64,000 nt of DNA from WLND01 sp040398845 (GCA_040398845.1 JBBATH010000010.1:1-64000); one strand, 5' to 3'. Positions 7,743-17,072 are shown, counted from the stretch's first letter. Notes: generated by a model not told the origin, from the letters alone. Made by a program: numbers and translations.

Positions 7743-9353
7743 GTGAGTCGCCGACCGTGGGCACGCACAGTGCCTGATCTCGTGAAGGAGTGGAGTTCGC
7801 TCACGCCTGAGGCACTGGCCATCATTCCTGCGGCGGGTGCTCCGATGACGTACTCGGAGCTCGAGGGCCTGATGGAGGGTATCGCAGAGTCACTGCTCGA
7901 TCGAGGAATCGGACCCGGTTCGGTGGTGGCGCTGCTTGCACCGAATATTCGCGAATGGATCCCAACGGCACTGGCCGTTCAAGCGGTTGGCGCACAGCTT
8001 GCCGCCTTCAACACCTTCGTGAAGCCCCTTGAGTTGGCATATCTGCTCGAGCACTCAAAGTGCTCCGCCCTTGTGATCGCACCGAGGGTCGGCAAGCACA
8101 GCCTTCTCACGACACTTCAGGACATCGTCCCCGAAATCTGGGGGGCAAATCTTTCAAATGCTCCGTCTTTGCGATTCCCGAGCCTTCGATCGGTGATCGT
8201 CATCGGGGAAGAGTTGCCGGTTGGCGCGGATCCGTGGTCAGCGCTGGTGAGCGAACCCAGCAATGCCCACCGGCCCGACCGCTGCTATCCGTCGGCTGTT
8301 GATGATGCGGTCGTGGTCTACACCTCCGGGTCAACGGCTCGGCCGAAGGCCGTTCCCCTTTCGCACTACGCCATGATTGAGAATGGTTTCGCGATAGGTG
8401 AACGTATGCAACTCACCCCGGCTGACCGGGTGTGGCTTGGTGCACCGCTCTTTTGGAGTTACGGAATTGCCAACGCGATGATGGCGGTTTTCACTCACGG
8501 AGCTGCGCTTGTGCTTCATGATGAGTACACCGCGAGCTCTGCCGCAGACCTCATCTTTCGCGAGCGTTGCACTGCGGCCTATCTGCTTCCGACGATCATC
8601 CATGAGCTGGCGGCGCTGCCGTCGAGCGAACGCGCCAAGCTCGCATCCCTGCAAACCGGGCTGACGATTGGAAACCCCAGCGAGGTCGCCCTCGCCGTTG
8701 AGCTCGGCATCACTGGCATTTGCAACATCTACGGATCGACCGAGGTATACGGCAACTGCTGCGTCACACCGCGGGAGATGCCCCTGGAACAGCGACTGGA
8801 ATGCCAAGGCCCGCCCCTACCGGGGGTCGAGGTACGAATCACTGATGCGGAGACGGGAGAACCGATCTCCGGGGGCCAGGGCCTCATCGAGGTGCGGGGA
8901 TACGTCACACGTGGCTACCTCAACGATCCCGAACTCAATGCCAAGACCTTTACAACGGACGCGTGGTATCGAACGGGTGACCTTGGAGTCCTGCTAGAGG
9001 ACGGTTCACTCCGATTCATTGCGAGGGCGACCGACATGATCAAGACCTCTGGAATCAACGTCTCTCCCGCTGAAGTCGAGGAGTTCATCAATTCCCTTGA
9101 CGATGTTGCCGGCTGCGTTGTCGTGGGAGCTCGCAACGAGCTCCGAGGCGAGGTCGTGGTGGCGATCGTTCAGCCGGTCGCCGGACACACAATTGACCCC
9201 GCAAACCTTGTTTCACAATGCAAGTCGAGTATCGCGGCGTTCAAGGTCCCGGCCGTGGTGCTCATCGTTGATTCGCTCCCACTCACCTCGACAGGAAAGA
9301 TCTCCCGGATGGAGGCAAGGATCCTTGCCACCCGATCGGTGACGGGGGCCTAG
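7743..9353 (+). CDS. AMP-forming acyl-CoA ligase (ANL superfamily)
   Basis: 536 residues with all core ANL motifs: the P-loop VVYTSGSTARPKAVPLSH (about 198-215), NIYGSTEVYG (about 325-335), the hinge YRTGDLG (about 413) and the C-terminal SLPLTSTGKISR (about 515) with its catalytic Lys. It should adenylate a carboxylic acid and transfer it to CoA, using the acid released after lactone opening. The GTG start lies 2 nt after the DUF35 stop, so expression depends on coupling. The substrate is unknown; nearest named groups are medium-chain or aryl and steroid-side-chain ligases. The next gene, an IclR regulator, begins 2 nt after the stop. Confidence 0.92.
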   Translation: MSRRPWARTVPDLVKEWSSLTPEALAIIPAAGAPMTYSELEGLMEGIAESLLDRGIGPGSVVALLAPNIREWIPTALAVQAVGAQLAAFNTFVKPLELAYLLEHSKCSALVIAPRVGKHSLLTTLQDIVPEIWGANLSNAPSLRFPSLRSVIVIGEELPVGADPWSALVSEPSNAHRPDRCYPSAVDDAVVVYTSGSTARPKAVPLSHYAMIENGFAIGERMQLTPADRVWLGAPLFWSYGIANAMMAVFTHGAALVLHDEYTASSAADLIFRERCTAAYLLPTIIHELAALPSSERAKLASLQTGLTIGNPSEVALAVELGITGICNIYGSTEVYGNCCVTPREMPLEQRLECQGPPLPGVEVRITDAETGEPISGGQGLIEVRGYVTRGYLNDPELNAKTFTTDAWYRTGDLGVLLEDGSLRFIARATDMIKTSGINVSPAEVEEFINSLDDVAGCVVVGARNELRGEVVVAIVQPVAGHTIDPANLVSQCKSSIAAFKVPAVVLIVDSLPLTSTGKISRMEARILATRSVTGA

Positions 9354-9355
9354 TC

Positions 9356-10123
9356 ATGGCAGGTGACAAGGTCGAGCGAATCGCTGAGGTGCTTGAGTTT
9401 GTCCTCAGCCGCAAGTCGGCGGGCGTGCGAATGTCCGACGTGTGCCAGGTACTCGATCATCCGATCAGCAGCACGCATGATCTTCTTCGCGCAATGGTGA
9501 AAGCCGAACTGATTTGCGTCGACGAGGAGCGCACCTACCGCATTGGTCCTCGATTCATTCAGCTCGCCTTTGCGACCGGTCAGTCCCTCGATGTGCGAGT
9601 GCTGGCCCACCAGCACCTCGAGAAGTTGGCGTCCAATTTGGGACACGACGTGTATTTGGCGGTCAGGGTGGGTAATGGCGTGACATACGTGGATCGAATT
9701 CCCGGCCAGGGACGTGCCGCCGTTGACATCCGTCTCGGTGACCCGGTGCCCTTGCATTCAAGTGCAGCGGGGAAGTTGTACTGCGCCTTCTCCCACGACC
9801 TTGAGGCCGCGACCCTCAAAGCGTCGATGCCACCACTCACGAGTCACACGATCACGCTGCGTGAAGAACTTGTGGTGGAGTTTGCGACCATCCGGGGGCA
9901 GCGATACTCGATCAGCAATGAGGAAACGATCTCAGGCATCTTCGGCTTTGCTGTTCCCGTGTGGGGAGCACCAGGGCGTCTCATCGCTGCTGTCCACGTC
10001 TCGGCCTTCCGTGACCTCGTCTCATCCCAGGATAAGCCCGGCATCATCGCGGAAATGCTCGCCTGCAGCGATGCCATTGCGGGAGCGATGGGATTGCTCG
10101 ACACACGGACTGCCGAAGCGTGA
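9356..10123 (+). CDS. IclR-family transcriptional regulator
   Basis: 255 residues with an N-terminal winged helix (VERIAEVLEFVLSRKSAG, then VRMSDVCQVLDHPISSTHDLL as helix-turn-helix, residues 4-45) and a C-terminal GAF-like effector domain with YVDRIPGQG, the family block VPLHSSAAGKLYCAF (about 128-142) and ISGIFGFAVPVW near 195. It is embedded 2 nt after the acyl-CoA ligase, so it would be co-expressed with the genes it most likely controls. The palindromes at 4965-4999 are candidate binding sites, giving an autoregulated operon induced by a pathway intermediate such as an acid or CoA thioester. Whether it represses or activates cannot be read directly; operator position favours repression. 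Confidence 0.92.
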   Translation: MAGDKVERIAEVLEFVLSRKSAGVRMSDVCQVLDHPISSTHDLLRAMVKAELICVDEERTYRIGPRFIQLAFATGQSLDVRVLAHQHLEKLASNLGHDVYLAVRVGNGVTYVDRIPGQGRAAVDIRLGDPVPLHSSAAGKLYCAFSHDLEAATLKASMPPLTSHTITLREELVVEFATIRGQRYSISNEETISGIFGFAVPVWGAPGRLIAAVHVSAFRDLVSSQDKPGIIAEMLACSDAIAGAMGLLDTRTAEA

Positions 10124-10191
10124 TTCCCATGACCCTGCATTCCGCACATCCATCAGGGCTGCCCATCAGCCCGATCGCAGTTAGGTGACCA

Positions 10192-11643
10192 ATGGCGCAT
10201 CTCGAGCTCATCACAGAGGCCTATATCGACGGCGAAGTCCTTCGCTTACCTGCGGGCGAGCGGTACGAAACACTCAACCCCTCGACCGGGGCGGTCATTG
10301 CCAGCACGCCTGTGGCGACCGCGGCTGATGTGCACGCGGCAGTGGAGTCCTCGCGGCTGGCGCAGCCGCATTGGGCTGCCACGAAGCCCGCTGACCGGGG
10401 TCGGATTCTCACCGCGATTGCTCAGGAGATACGCGCGCAGGCCCGAGAACTTGCGCGTATCGAAGGCCTTGACACAGGCAAGCCAATGACGATGGCACTC
10501 GGTGACGTCGAGTCAACCGCGAGATACTTCGAGTTCTACGCGGGGGCCGCAGATAAACTGCACGGTGACGTGATTCCCCTAGGTCCGAGTTACCACGCGT
10601 TCACGGAACACGCACCATACGGCGTGATCGGGATCATTCTCCCGTGGAACGCGCCCCTGCAGCAGGCTGCGCGCAGTGTTGCGCCAGCACTGGCCACGGG
10701 CAATTGCGTGGTAGTGAAGCCGGCCGAGGATGCACCGCTGACAAACCCGATCCTGGCACGGATCGCAACGAAGTGCGGCCTCCCATCCGGCGTATGGAAC
10801 GTCATCCCCGGTGATGGCCCCACGACTGGTGCCGCCCTCGTGGCGGATCCCGGCGTGCGGCGGGTGATGTTCACCGGATCGGTTGAAGTGGGCAAGATCA
10901 TCGCCCGCGCCGCGGCCGATCGACTCATCCCCGTCGGGCTCGAACTCGGTGGCAAGTCACCCAACATCGTCTTCGCCGATGCAGATCTTGATCGCGCTGT
11001 GGACGGGACCGTTCTTGCGATCACCTACAACTCGGGGCAGGCATGTTCGGCGGGCAGCAGGCTCTACGTCGAGGATTCGATCTACGAGGAGTTCACCACC
11101 CGCCTGCGCAAGCGACTGCTGGAGGTCAGTGTCGGTGCGGCGGATGAGGACCCCGATATCGGCCCAATCGCCACTCGCGAGCAGTTCGCCCGAGTGAGGT
11201 CCTACCTTGATAGGGCAGTAGAGCTTGGTGGGAGGCCGATACTTGAGGTGAGGCCAACCGTTCTTGACAGGCACCCTGATGGTTTCTATGTCGGCCCCGC
11301 AATCTTTGAGTGTGCTCAGGATTCGCGCTTGGTTCGCGAGGAGATCTTTGGTCCGGTGCTCGTCACGGCTCGATTTAGCACCGATGAGCAGGCGCTGAGC
11401 ATGGCCAACGAGTCGAATTACGGGCTTGTTGCCGGCGTATGGACGCGCGACATCGATAGGGCGCTGCGCTTCTCGGCTGGGCTGGAGGCCGGTCAGGTCT
11501 TCATCAACAACTGGTTCGGCGGCGGTGTCGAGACTCCGTTCGGCGGCTGGAAGGACAGCGGCATGGGGAGGGAAAAGGGCCTTGAGGCCCTTGCGCACTA
11601 CACGCAAGTTCGTACCACGATCATCAGTGTCGGCCAGAGCTAG
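10192..11643 (+). CDS. NAD(P)-dependent aldehyde dehydrogenase
   Basis: 483 residues, standard ALDH superfamily size. Visible motifs are IILPWNAPLQQ (about 145), VVKPAEDAPLT, FTGSVEVGK (about 227), the catalytic Glu in LELGGKSPN (about 253), the catalytic Cys in NSGQACSAGSRLY (about 285), EIFGPVL (about 385) and the C-terminal FGGWKDSGMGREKG. It converts an aldehyde to a carboxylate in the cytoplasm. TTAGGTGACC just before the ATG may serve both as a weak Shine-Dalgarno and a -10 hexamer 5 nt away, so it could start a sub-operon with the following SDR, cyclase and AMACR-like genes. Sequence alone does not give the aldehyde. Confidence 0.93.
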   Translation: MAHLELITEAYIDGEVLRLPAGERYETLNPSTGAVIASTPVATAADVHAAVESSRLAQPHWAATKPADRGRILTAIAQEIRAQARELARIEGLDTGKPMTMALGDVESTARYFEFYAGAADKLHGDVIPLGPSYHAFTEHAPYGVIGIILPWNAPLQQAARSVAPALATGNCVVVKPAEDAPLTNPILARIATKCGLPSGVWNVIPGDGPTTGAALVADPGVRRVMFTGSVEVGKIIARAAADRLIPVGLELGGKSPNIVFADADLDRAVDGTVLAITYNSGQACSAGSRLYVEDSIYEEFTTRLRKRLLEVSVGAADEDPDIGPIATREQFARVRSYLDRAVELGGRPILEVRPTVLDRHPDGFYVGPAIFECAQDSRLVREEIFGPVLVTARFSTDEQALSMANESNYGLVAGVWTRDIDRALRFSAGLEAGQVFINNWFGGGVETPFGGWKDSGMGREKGLEALAHYTQVRTTIISVGQS

Positions 11644-11655
11644 ATCCGTCGAGGC

Positions 11656-12429
11656 ATGGGAGAACGAGAAGTGAATCTCTTACAGGACAGGGTCATCATC
11701 ATCACAGGCGGCGCATCCGGCATGGGCCGAGCCGGCGCTCGGATCTTCGCAGAGGAGGGTGCACGGGTCGTCGTGGCCGATCTCAATGAGGAGCAAGCCC
11801 TCGAAACTGAGCGAGAGGTGGTGGCAGCCGGTGGTATTTGCAAGGCCTTCCGCTACGACGCAACGAGTTCGGCGGACACTGAGCGACTTGTTGCCAGCAC
11901 CATTGCAGAGTTCGGGAAACTTGATGTCGCCTGGGCAAATGCTGGCCTGCCAGCACCGTTCGCGACGGTTGAGGCGTACGACGAGGACCTCTTCGATCGC
12001 CTTATGGCCGTGAACATCAAGGGGCCATGGCTCCTGGCGAAGCACGCGGCCCCGGCGCTCAAGGATTCGCGCGGCTCTCTCATCATCACCGCTTCGCTTT
12101 CTGGTCTCAAGGGCCGGGCAAACCACTCCGGGTATCAGGCAGCCAAGGGCGGTGCCGTGATGCTCACTCGGTCACTGGCCAAAGAGTTCGCCGCGTTCGG
12201 GGTGCGCGTCAACTCGCTGTGCCCGGTGGCGGCGGACACTCCGATGCTGCCCCAGTTCCTGGACGAGTCGGGTGGCCTCATGTCCCGCGAGGAGTTGGCC
12301 GCAGGTATTCCGATGGGGCGCCTGGCCAGTGCGGAGGACGTTGCGCGGGCCGCGCTCTTCTTCGCCTCCGATCTGTCCGCATTCGTCACAGGAGTGAACC
12401 TTCCTGTCGACGGCGGCACGAGCGCCTAG
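11656..12429 (+). CDS. short-chain dehydrogenase/reductase (SDR)
   Basis: 257 residues, classical SDR: TGGASGMG near residue 17, ANAG near 98, catalytic YQAAK near 160 after TASLSG, and a terminal VDGG. The acidic VADLNEE after beta-2 indicates NAD(H) preference. It starts 12 nt after the aldehyde dehydrogenase stop. An alternative GTG five codons downstream is equally placed relative to the core fold. Probably a second alcohol dehydrogenase or a 3-hydroxyacyl-CoA dehydrogenase-like step in the same pathway. Confidence 0.9.
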   Translation: MGEREVNLLQDRVIIITGGASGMGRAGARIFAEEGARVVVADLNEEQALETEREVVAAGGICKAFRYDATSSADTERLVASTIAEFGKLDVAWANAGLPAPFATVEAYDEDLFDRLMAVNIKGPWLLAKHAAPALKDSRGSLIITASLSGLKGRANHSGYQAAKGGAVMLTRSLAKEFAAFGVRVNSLCPVAADTPMLPQFLDESGGLMSREELAAGIPMGRLASAEDVARAALFFASDLSAFVTGVNLPVDGGTSA

Positions 12430-12461
12430 ATGAAACGCGCGAATGTAGGAGGGACACGAGC

Positions 12462-13406
12462 ATGAATGGGGATTTGCCGAGTTACAACGAGTTGCCACTT
12501 TCAAGGAATGGTGCGCCGTGGCGTACGGGCTGGGGGGTGTTCGGCAAGGAATCCGAACTCGGAACCCTTGAATTGCTGACCCCGGAGCGGAGGCGTGCCG
12601 CTGCTGCATTGGTCGAGGAGGGTGTGACGATTAACCTTGATCATCCACTCGACATTCCTTTGGAGATCTTTGATTTTCGCCCGAAGTTCAAACACAACGT
12701 CTTCGAGATCATGCCGGGCTACCTTGATGAGACGCTGGATGATTTCGCACCCCAACTCTCAAGTCAATGGGACAGTCTAAGGCATGTCAGATCTCCGGAT
12801 GGCTTCTACAACGACCTTGTGAGTGATGCCGACTCCCTCAACCCACGATCGCTCCTCGGTATCGACAAGGTCGCGGAAGCGGGCATCATCGGCCGAGGCG
12901 TCCTGCTTGACGTCTGCGAATACATGGCGTCGATCGGTGATCCGATTGAGCCCAACTCGCGCCGTGAGATCTCGACGGCAATCCTCGATGACGTGGCGGA
13001 GAGTCAGGGCGTCACGATCAAGACGGGCGATATTCTGCTCGTACGATTCGGGGTCGATACCTTCCTGCGCCGGCTGATCGATCAGCCCGGCAGCATTGAG
13101 ATGCGCTACGAGGCGCCGGGTTTGATGCAGGACGAGAGCACGCTCGAATGGCTGTGGGACAAGCATGTGGCAGCGATCTGCGCAGACAACATTGGGGTGG
13201 AGGTGACGCCTCCGAGAGGGCCGGACACCCGTCTGCACCCAGCGTTGCTGGGTCTGTTCGGTCTGACCATGGGAGAGCTCTTCGACCTCGTCGATCTCAG
13301 TCGCGAATGCAAGAGCAGGGCAAGGTACGAGTTCCTTTTCGTTGCCAAGCCCTTTCGGCTCCCTGGAGGCGTCGGTTCTCCGGCGAACGCGATGGCGGTT
13401 TTTTAG
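12462..13406 (+). CDS. cyclase-family (kynurenine-formamidase-like) metal hydrolase
   Basis: 314 residues of the larger cyclase-family subgroup (Pfam Cyclase). The canonical metal motif HxGTHxDxPxH appears in the subgroup form SSQWDSLRHVRSP (about residues 103-115), and PPRGPDTRLHP with downstream LHPALLG and a conserved ICADNIGVEV (about 240) are also typical. Members are Mn/Zn-dependent hydrolases acting on amide, lactone or ring bonds, including isatin hydrolase and kynurenine formamidase. AGGAGG 10 nt upstream fixes the ATG at 12462; the longer in-frame extension lies over the SDR gene and is not coding. In this island it may open a ring or lactone intermediate. Confidence 0.85.
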   Translation: MNGDLPSYNELPLSRNGAPWRTGWGVFGKESELGTLELLTPERRRAAAALVEEGVTINLDHPLDIPLEIFDFRPKFKHNVFEIMPGYLDETLDDFAPQLSSQWDSLRHVRSPDGFYNDLVSDADSLNPRSLLGIDKVAEAGIIGRGVLLDVCEYMASIGDPIEPNSRREISTAILDDVAESQGVTIKTGDILLVRFGVDTFLRRLIDQPGSIEMRYEAPGLMQDESTLEWLWDKHVAAICADNIGVEVTPPRGPDTRLHPALLGLFGLTMGELFDLVDLSRECKSRARYEFLFVAKPFRLPGGVGSPANAMAVF

Positions 13407-13457
13407 TGCGAAAACTTGTTGAATGCGCGTTGAGCGACCCCTTCCTTTGGTGCCGTC

Positions 13458-14492
13458 GTGCTCCGTGACCTGACCGTCCTCGATTTCACGCAGCAACTGC
13501 CGGGACCGTTCGCCACGGCCCTGCTGAGGAGCCTTGGCGCCCGGGTGATCAAGATCGAACCTCCGCAGGGCGATCCGAGTCGGATCCTCGATCCGGAAAT
13601 GTTTGACCGGGTAAACGTGGGAAAGGAGTCGGTAACCCTTGATCTGAAGTCGGAGTCTGGTCGCGCGAATGCGCTCGGACTTGTTGCACGTTCAGACATC
13701 GTGGTGGAGAGTTTTCGCCCGGGCGTCATGAGTCGGCTAGGTCTCGACTGGCTGGAATGCCAAGCAGTGAACGCGCGCTTGGTTTATTGCTCCATTTCCG
13801 GGTTCGGGTCGGACGGACCATACGCGCACGTCCCTGTTCACGATCTCAATCTCATGGCCTGGGGCGATCCTTCGGGGGCGCACCGCACGTCTGGCCATAT
13901 TGGGGTGCCCTGGGTAGACCTCGGTACGGGCACTACAGCGGCGTTGACCATGGTGGCAGCTTGGGTTCGCGCAAGGGATCTCGGAGTCGGAGCCAAGCTG
14001 GATGTGTCAATGCTCGACGTCGCGCTCAGTTGGTCTCGGGTGAAGCCGCCTCGCTCGGGGATGGAGCCGACCTATGGGGTCTACCGCACTCGCGATGATC
14101 ATGACGTCGTTATTGCCGTCCTGGAGGATCATTTCTGGTCGCGCTTGTGCACCGCCCTTGAGTTGGGTGACCTTGGGCAGGATCCGGCCCTCGCCGCCTA
14201 CTCGGGTCGGGTCATTCGTGCGGAGGAGATCCACGGACGTGTGAGCGCACGCATAGCCCAGTTGCAGTTGAGTGAGGTTCTTTCGCTGTCGCAGGTGCAT
14301 GATCTCCCGATTACTACCGCTCATGCGCAGGCGGACGAACACGCGGTTGCTCAATTGGCGCTCGCCGGTTTCGGTGACGGGGGCTTCAGGCTCCCGACAC
14401 CTGAAACAAGTCATGGTGTTGGTCGGGCTCCTGAACCCGGTGAGCACACCGCACTAATAATGGCCGAGTTTGCCGGGTCCCTAGGCACCTGA
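13458..14492 (+). CDS. class III CoA-transferase-fold protein, AMACR-like
   Basis: 344 residues of the CaiB/BaiF family. The N-terminus LRDLTVLDFTQQLPGPFATALLRSLGARVIKIEPP (residues 1-35, motif split here) and DIVVESFRPGVMSRLGLD are diagnostic. Racemases of the alpha-methylacyl-CoA type use a His and an Asp; both are visible, in VHDLNLMAWGD (about residue 128) and VDLGTGT (about 156). This favours a 2-methylacyl-CoA racemase over a CoA-transferase, which would require an Asp in a GxxxD loop. Such a racemase fits breakdown of methyl-branched, isoprenoid-derived acyl-CoAs and agrees with an Ltp2-like aldolase in the same island. GTG start 51 nt after the cyclase gene; last gene of the island. 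Confidence 0.82.
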   Translation: MLRDLTVLDFTQQLPGPFATALLRSLGARVIKIEPPQGDPSRILDPEMFDRVNVGKESVTLDLKSESGRANALGLVARSDIVVESFRPGVMSRLGLDWLECQAVNARLVYCSISGFGSDGPYAHVPVHDLNLMAWGDPSGAHRTSGHIGVPWVDLGTGTTAALTMVAAWVRARDLGVGAKLDVSMLDVALSWSRVKPPRSGMEPTYGVYRTRDDHDVVIAVLEDHFWSRLCTALELGDLGQDPALAAYSGRVIRAEEIHGRVSARIAQLQLSEVLSLSQVHDLPITTAHAQADEHAVAQLALAGFGDGGFRLPTPETSHGVGRAPEPGEHTALIMAEFAGSLGT

Positions 14493-14559
14493 CGGGATAC
14501 CGCAGGTGTGCCACCGCGAAACTGCAATGTAGGGAGCGGCTTCGAAAGTGGCAGATGGC

Positions 14560-14964
14560 TCAGTTGAGGGTGAATGTGCGATTCGACTGGTCGGTGATCC
14601 CAGGGAAGACGACCCGAACCTTCGTGAAAACCTTCGTGCCGTTGATGGTCTTCGGGGCTGACAGGGTGACGTTCGCCTTGTAGCGATGGAACATCCCTGC
14701 CACGCAGGTTGGTGAGCAGTCGTTTTCGGAGAAGACCCCGGTTGCCTTGGCGGTCGACTGTCCCCATGCGCTCCACTTGAGTGTCTCGAGCGCGGTGTTC
14801 GCATCGGCGCAGGACAAAACGAGTCCGCTTGGCTTTACGGAAACCTCGCCGCAGTTGCTCACCTTCGGCAGGGCCGTTGCGGCACTCGCGGCGACGGGGA
14901 GTGCGAGGCTTCCGGCAGACATGATGGCGATGGCGGCACTGGCAGTAAGGATCCTGGTGATCAT
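14560..14964 (-). CDS. small secreted protein of unknown function
   Basis: 134 residues with a clear Sec signal peptide (MITRILTASAAIAIMSAGSL, cleavage near AASA-ATA at 29). The mature domain carries four Cys (VSNCGEV, LVLSCAD, ENDCSPTC), likely forming two disulfides, in a beta-rich domain with WSAWGQSTAKATG. I recognise similar short exported actinobacterial proteins but no assigned function. It is convergent with the AMACR-like gene and followed upstream by a second secreted protein on the same strand. Confidence 0.7.
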   Translation of the reverse strand: MITRILTASAAIAIMSAGSLALPVAASAATALPKVSNCGEVSVKPSGLVLSCADANTALETLKWSAWGQSTAKATGVFSENDCSPTCVAGMFHRYKANVTLSAPKTINGTKVFTKVRVVFPGITDQSNRTFTLN

Positions 14965-15113
14965 GGGGGTCCAATCTGAGTTTGCGTATCGATTCGATGA
15001 ATAATCGCGTCTTGCTTGGCGAAGCCCACGTGAATTCCGCCATGATAACCCAGCGATGGATGCGCTGAACCAGCCAATCTCAACGCCGGCCCAATGTTGA
15101 CGTGCCAGATCCC

Positions 15114-15611
15114 CTATTTCAGAAGGGTGAGGACGTGGCGGTAGGTCCCTTCGACCGAGCGCGTCGTGGTCACCTCGCCGCGGGCCCCGAGGTACTTGCC
15201 CGTGCCACCGACAATGGCAATGCGATGAGGAACTGACACAACAAGGTACTGCTCCGTCTTCGTATAGAGCCCCATGCCACTGGCGACAATTTGTCCATCG
15301 CTCAGGTAAAAGACCACGTTTCGCGTGCGTTTTTCGATTTCGACGCCCGCGGACTCGACGACGGATGTTATGACGACGTGGAACGTGCCGACTGGCTTGC
15401 CCTTACTTGATCGCAGGACGGCGTCATGAACCGACACAGTGGCGACCCCGGGACCCAGGTCGGGGGTTGTTGAGCTTTTGGGAACGTCGTTCAGCAGCAC
15501 GAGGGTGGTTGCCCCGGCAGGGGTGTCTGCTGCGATCGCTGGGGTTCCCTGCGCGAGGGCGGCCATGGTGATGAGGGCACTTGCTATGGCGATCATTCGA
15601 CCTACGCGCAC
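15114..15611 (-). CDS. secreted AOC-barrel (allene-oxide-cyclase-like/dirigent-type) protein
   Basis: 165 residues. A signal peptide (about 1-28, ending in TPAIAADTP) precedes an eight-strand barrel pattern: VSVHDAVLRSSKGKPVGTFH, RNVVFYLSDGQIVASGMG and the characteristic HRIAIVGGTGKYLGARGEV followed by VEGTYRHVLTL. This pattern matches the allene-oxide-cyclase/dirigent barrel found in many secreted actinobacterial proteins, some of which act on polyketides. The start is a GTG with AGGAG 6 nt upstream. Together with the 134-residue secreted protein next to it, it may belong to a small exported set; no role is assigned. Confidence 0.72.
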   Translation of the reverse strand: MRVGRMIAIASALITMAALAQGTPAIAADTPAGATTLVLLNDVPKSSTTPDLGPGVATVSVHDAVLRSSKGKPVGTFHVVITSVVESAGVEIEKRTRNVVFYLSDGQIVASGMGLYTKTEQYLVVSVPHRIAIVGGTGKYLGARGEVTTTRSVEGTYRHVLTLLK

Positions 15612-15758
15612 GAAAGACTCCTAGATTTGCGATTCAGGGGGAGGTTCCTCTGAGATTGACGGTAGCGGTGAACGAGGAAGTTCGCGCGGGCAGCGACCAT
15701 GCGCGGAAACTGAAGCGCAAGGTGTGTGGAAATAGTAGTCTTAGAAGTGCGGAAATGG

Positions 15759-15764
15759 TAGTGT
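15759..15764 (+). promoter_or_regulatory. leaderless -10 box (TAGTGT)
   Basis: TAGTGT ends exactly 6 nt before the GTG at 15771, and no Shine-Dalgarno sequence precedes it. Two short related strings (GGAAATAGTAGT and GGAAATGGTAGTG) occur just upstream. Confidence 0.5.
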
Positions 15765-15770
15765 TTAATC

Positions 15771-17072
15771 GTGAATCACCCCCCGTCTACCGCGTTCACG
15801 AGCGGCTACGTTCGCAGGATCGTCGACGAGTTGCTCGACGAGTTGCTCCCCCAACTGCCGACAATCCTGCTAGACGGGCCAAAGGCGGTCGGCAAGACCG
15901 CCACCGCAACCCGACGGGCTCGCACGGTCCACGACCTCGGCGATCCTGGCCCGCGGGCCACCGCCCGGGCCGATCCGAGAACAGTGCTGCATGGAACAAA
16001 ACCCATACTCATTGACGAGTGGCAGCGAGTCGAGGCCACGTGGGACACCGTCAAGGCGGCGGTCGATCGCGACTTCAGTGGAGGCCAGTATCTCCTCGCG
16101 GGCTCTGCCGCTGCCCCCTCCCCCGATGGACACCACTCTGGAGCGGGACGGATCACGCCTGTGCGGATGCGCCCATTGACGCTTGCGGAGCGTTCCGTCT
16201 GCACGCCAACGGTTTCCTTGGCCGACCTGCTCACCGGCGCGCGAGCGCCCATAACGGGCAGGTGTGACCTGCGACTTGTTGAGTACACCGAACAGATCGT
16301 CGGTTCAGGGTTCCCAGCCCTGCAGCACCTGACACCCCGCGCGCGCAGCATCGCACTCGACGGCTACCTAGCCCGGATCGTCGACTCCGATCTCGAAGAG
16401 GCTGGGCTGCGAGTGAGGCGGCCGGCAACTGTCGCGGCTTGGCTCCGCGCCTACGCCGCCGCGACGTCAACGACGGCATCTTGGGAAACCATCCGAGGGG
16501 CGGCTACCTCCGGTGCCGCTCAGGTTCCGGCACGCTCGACGACCCTGCCGTACGTCGATGCGCTCACGCGACTGCGAATCCTTGACGAGGTGCCCGCGTG
16601 GACGCCGACGTTCAACCACCTCAGCCGGGTGGGCCAGGCACCGAAGCACCACCTTGCTGATCCAGCCCTCGCCGCGCGGCTCACCGGCATGACCGTCTCA
16701 CGACTCTTGGACGGCGATGGGCCCACCGCAATTCCGCGCGACGGCGTCTTCCTTGGGGCTCTCTTCGAGTCCCTCGCGACATTGTGCGTGCGGGTGTACG
16801 CCCAGGCCAGCGATGCGCAGACCGCGCACCTGCGCGCGCACGATGGGCGCCGGGAGATTGACGTGATCGTGATCCGCGACGACGGCAAGGTCCTCGCCTT
16901 GGAGGTTAAACTCGAGGCCGTCGTCGACGACCACGACGTACGGCACCTGCGCTGGCTCCGCGATGAACTCGGCGACCAAGTCCTTGATCAGGTGATCCTC
17001 ACCACGGGGGAGCAGGCATACCGTCGCCCCGACGGCATCGCGGTCATTCCACTCGGGCTGCTCGGCCCCTAG
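15771..17072 (+). CDS. DUF4143/AAA_14-type ATPase
   Basis: 433 residues. A Walker A motif (LLDGPKAVGKTATA, about 33-46) and a Walker B-like ILIDEWQR (about 79-86) lie in an AAA_14 domain, followed by a DUF4143 domain with a nuclease-like EVK core (IDVIVIRDDGKVLALEVKLEAV, about residues 364-385, motif split here). Proteins of this kind are common in accessory regions of actinobacteria; some researchers suspect a role in defence or toxin-antitoxin functions, but the function is unproven. The gene has a leaderless promoter and is convergent with the HTH/nucleotidyltransferase remnant at 17069. Proline- and arginine-rich stretches in the first 30 residues are normal for the group. Confidence 0.85.
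   Translation: MNHPPSTAFTSGYVRRIVDELLDELLPQLPTILLDGPKAVGKTATATRRARTVHDLGDPGPRATARADPRTVLHGTKPILIDEWQRVEATWDTVKAAVDRDFSGGQYLLAGSAAAPSPDGHHSGAGRITPVRMRPLTLAERSVCTPTVSLADLLTGARAPITGRCDLRLVEYTEQIVGSGFPALQHLTPRARSIALDGYLARIVDSDLEEAGLRVRRPATVAAWLRAYAAATSTTASWETIRGAATSGAAQVPARSTTLPYVDALTRLRILDEVPAWTPTFNHLSRVGQAPKHHLADPALAARLTGMTVSRLLDGDGPTAIPRDGVFLGALFESLATLCVRVYAQASDAQTAHLRAHDGRREIDVIVIRDDGKVLALEVKLEAVVDDHDVRHLRWLRDELGDQVLDQVILTTGEQAYRRPDGIAVIPLGLLGP

Noticed and set aside
14486..14508. CACCTG...CAGGTG hairpin between the convergent AMACR-like gene and the small secreted protein gene
   Set aside because: Only six pairs with an 11-nt loop and no U-run; too weak to call a terminator.
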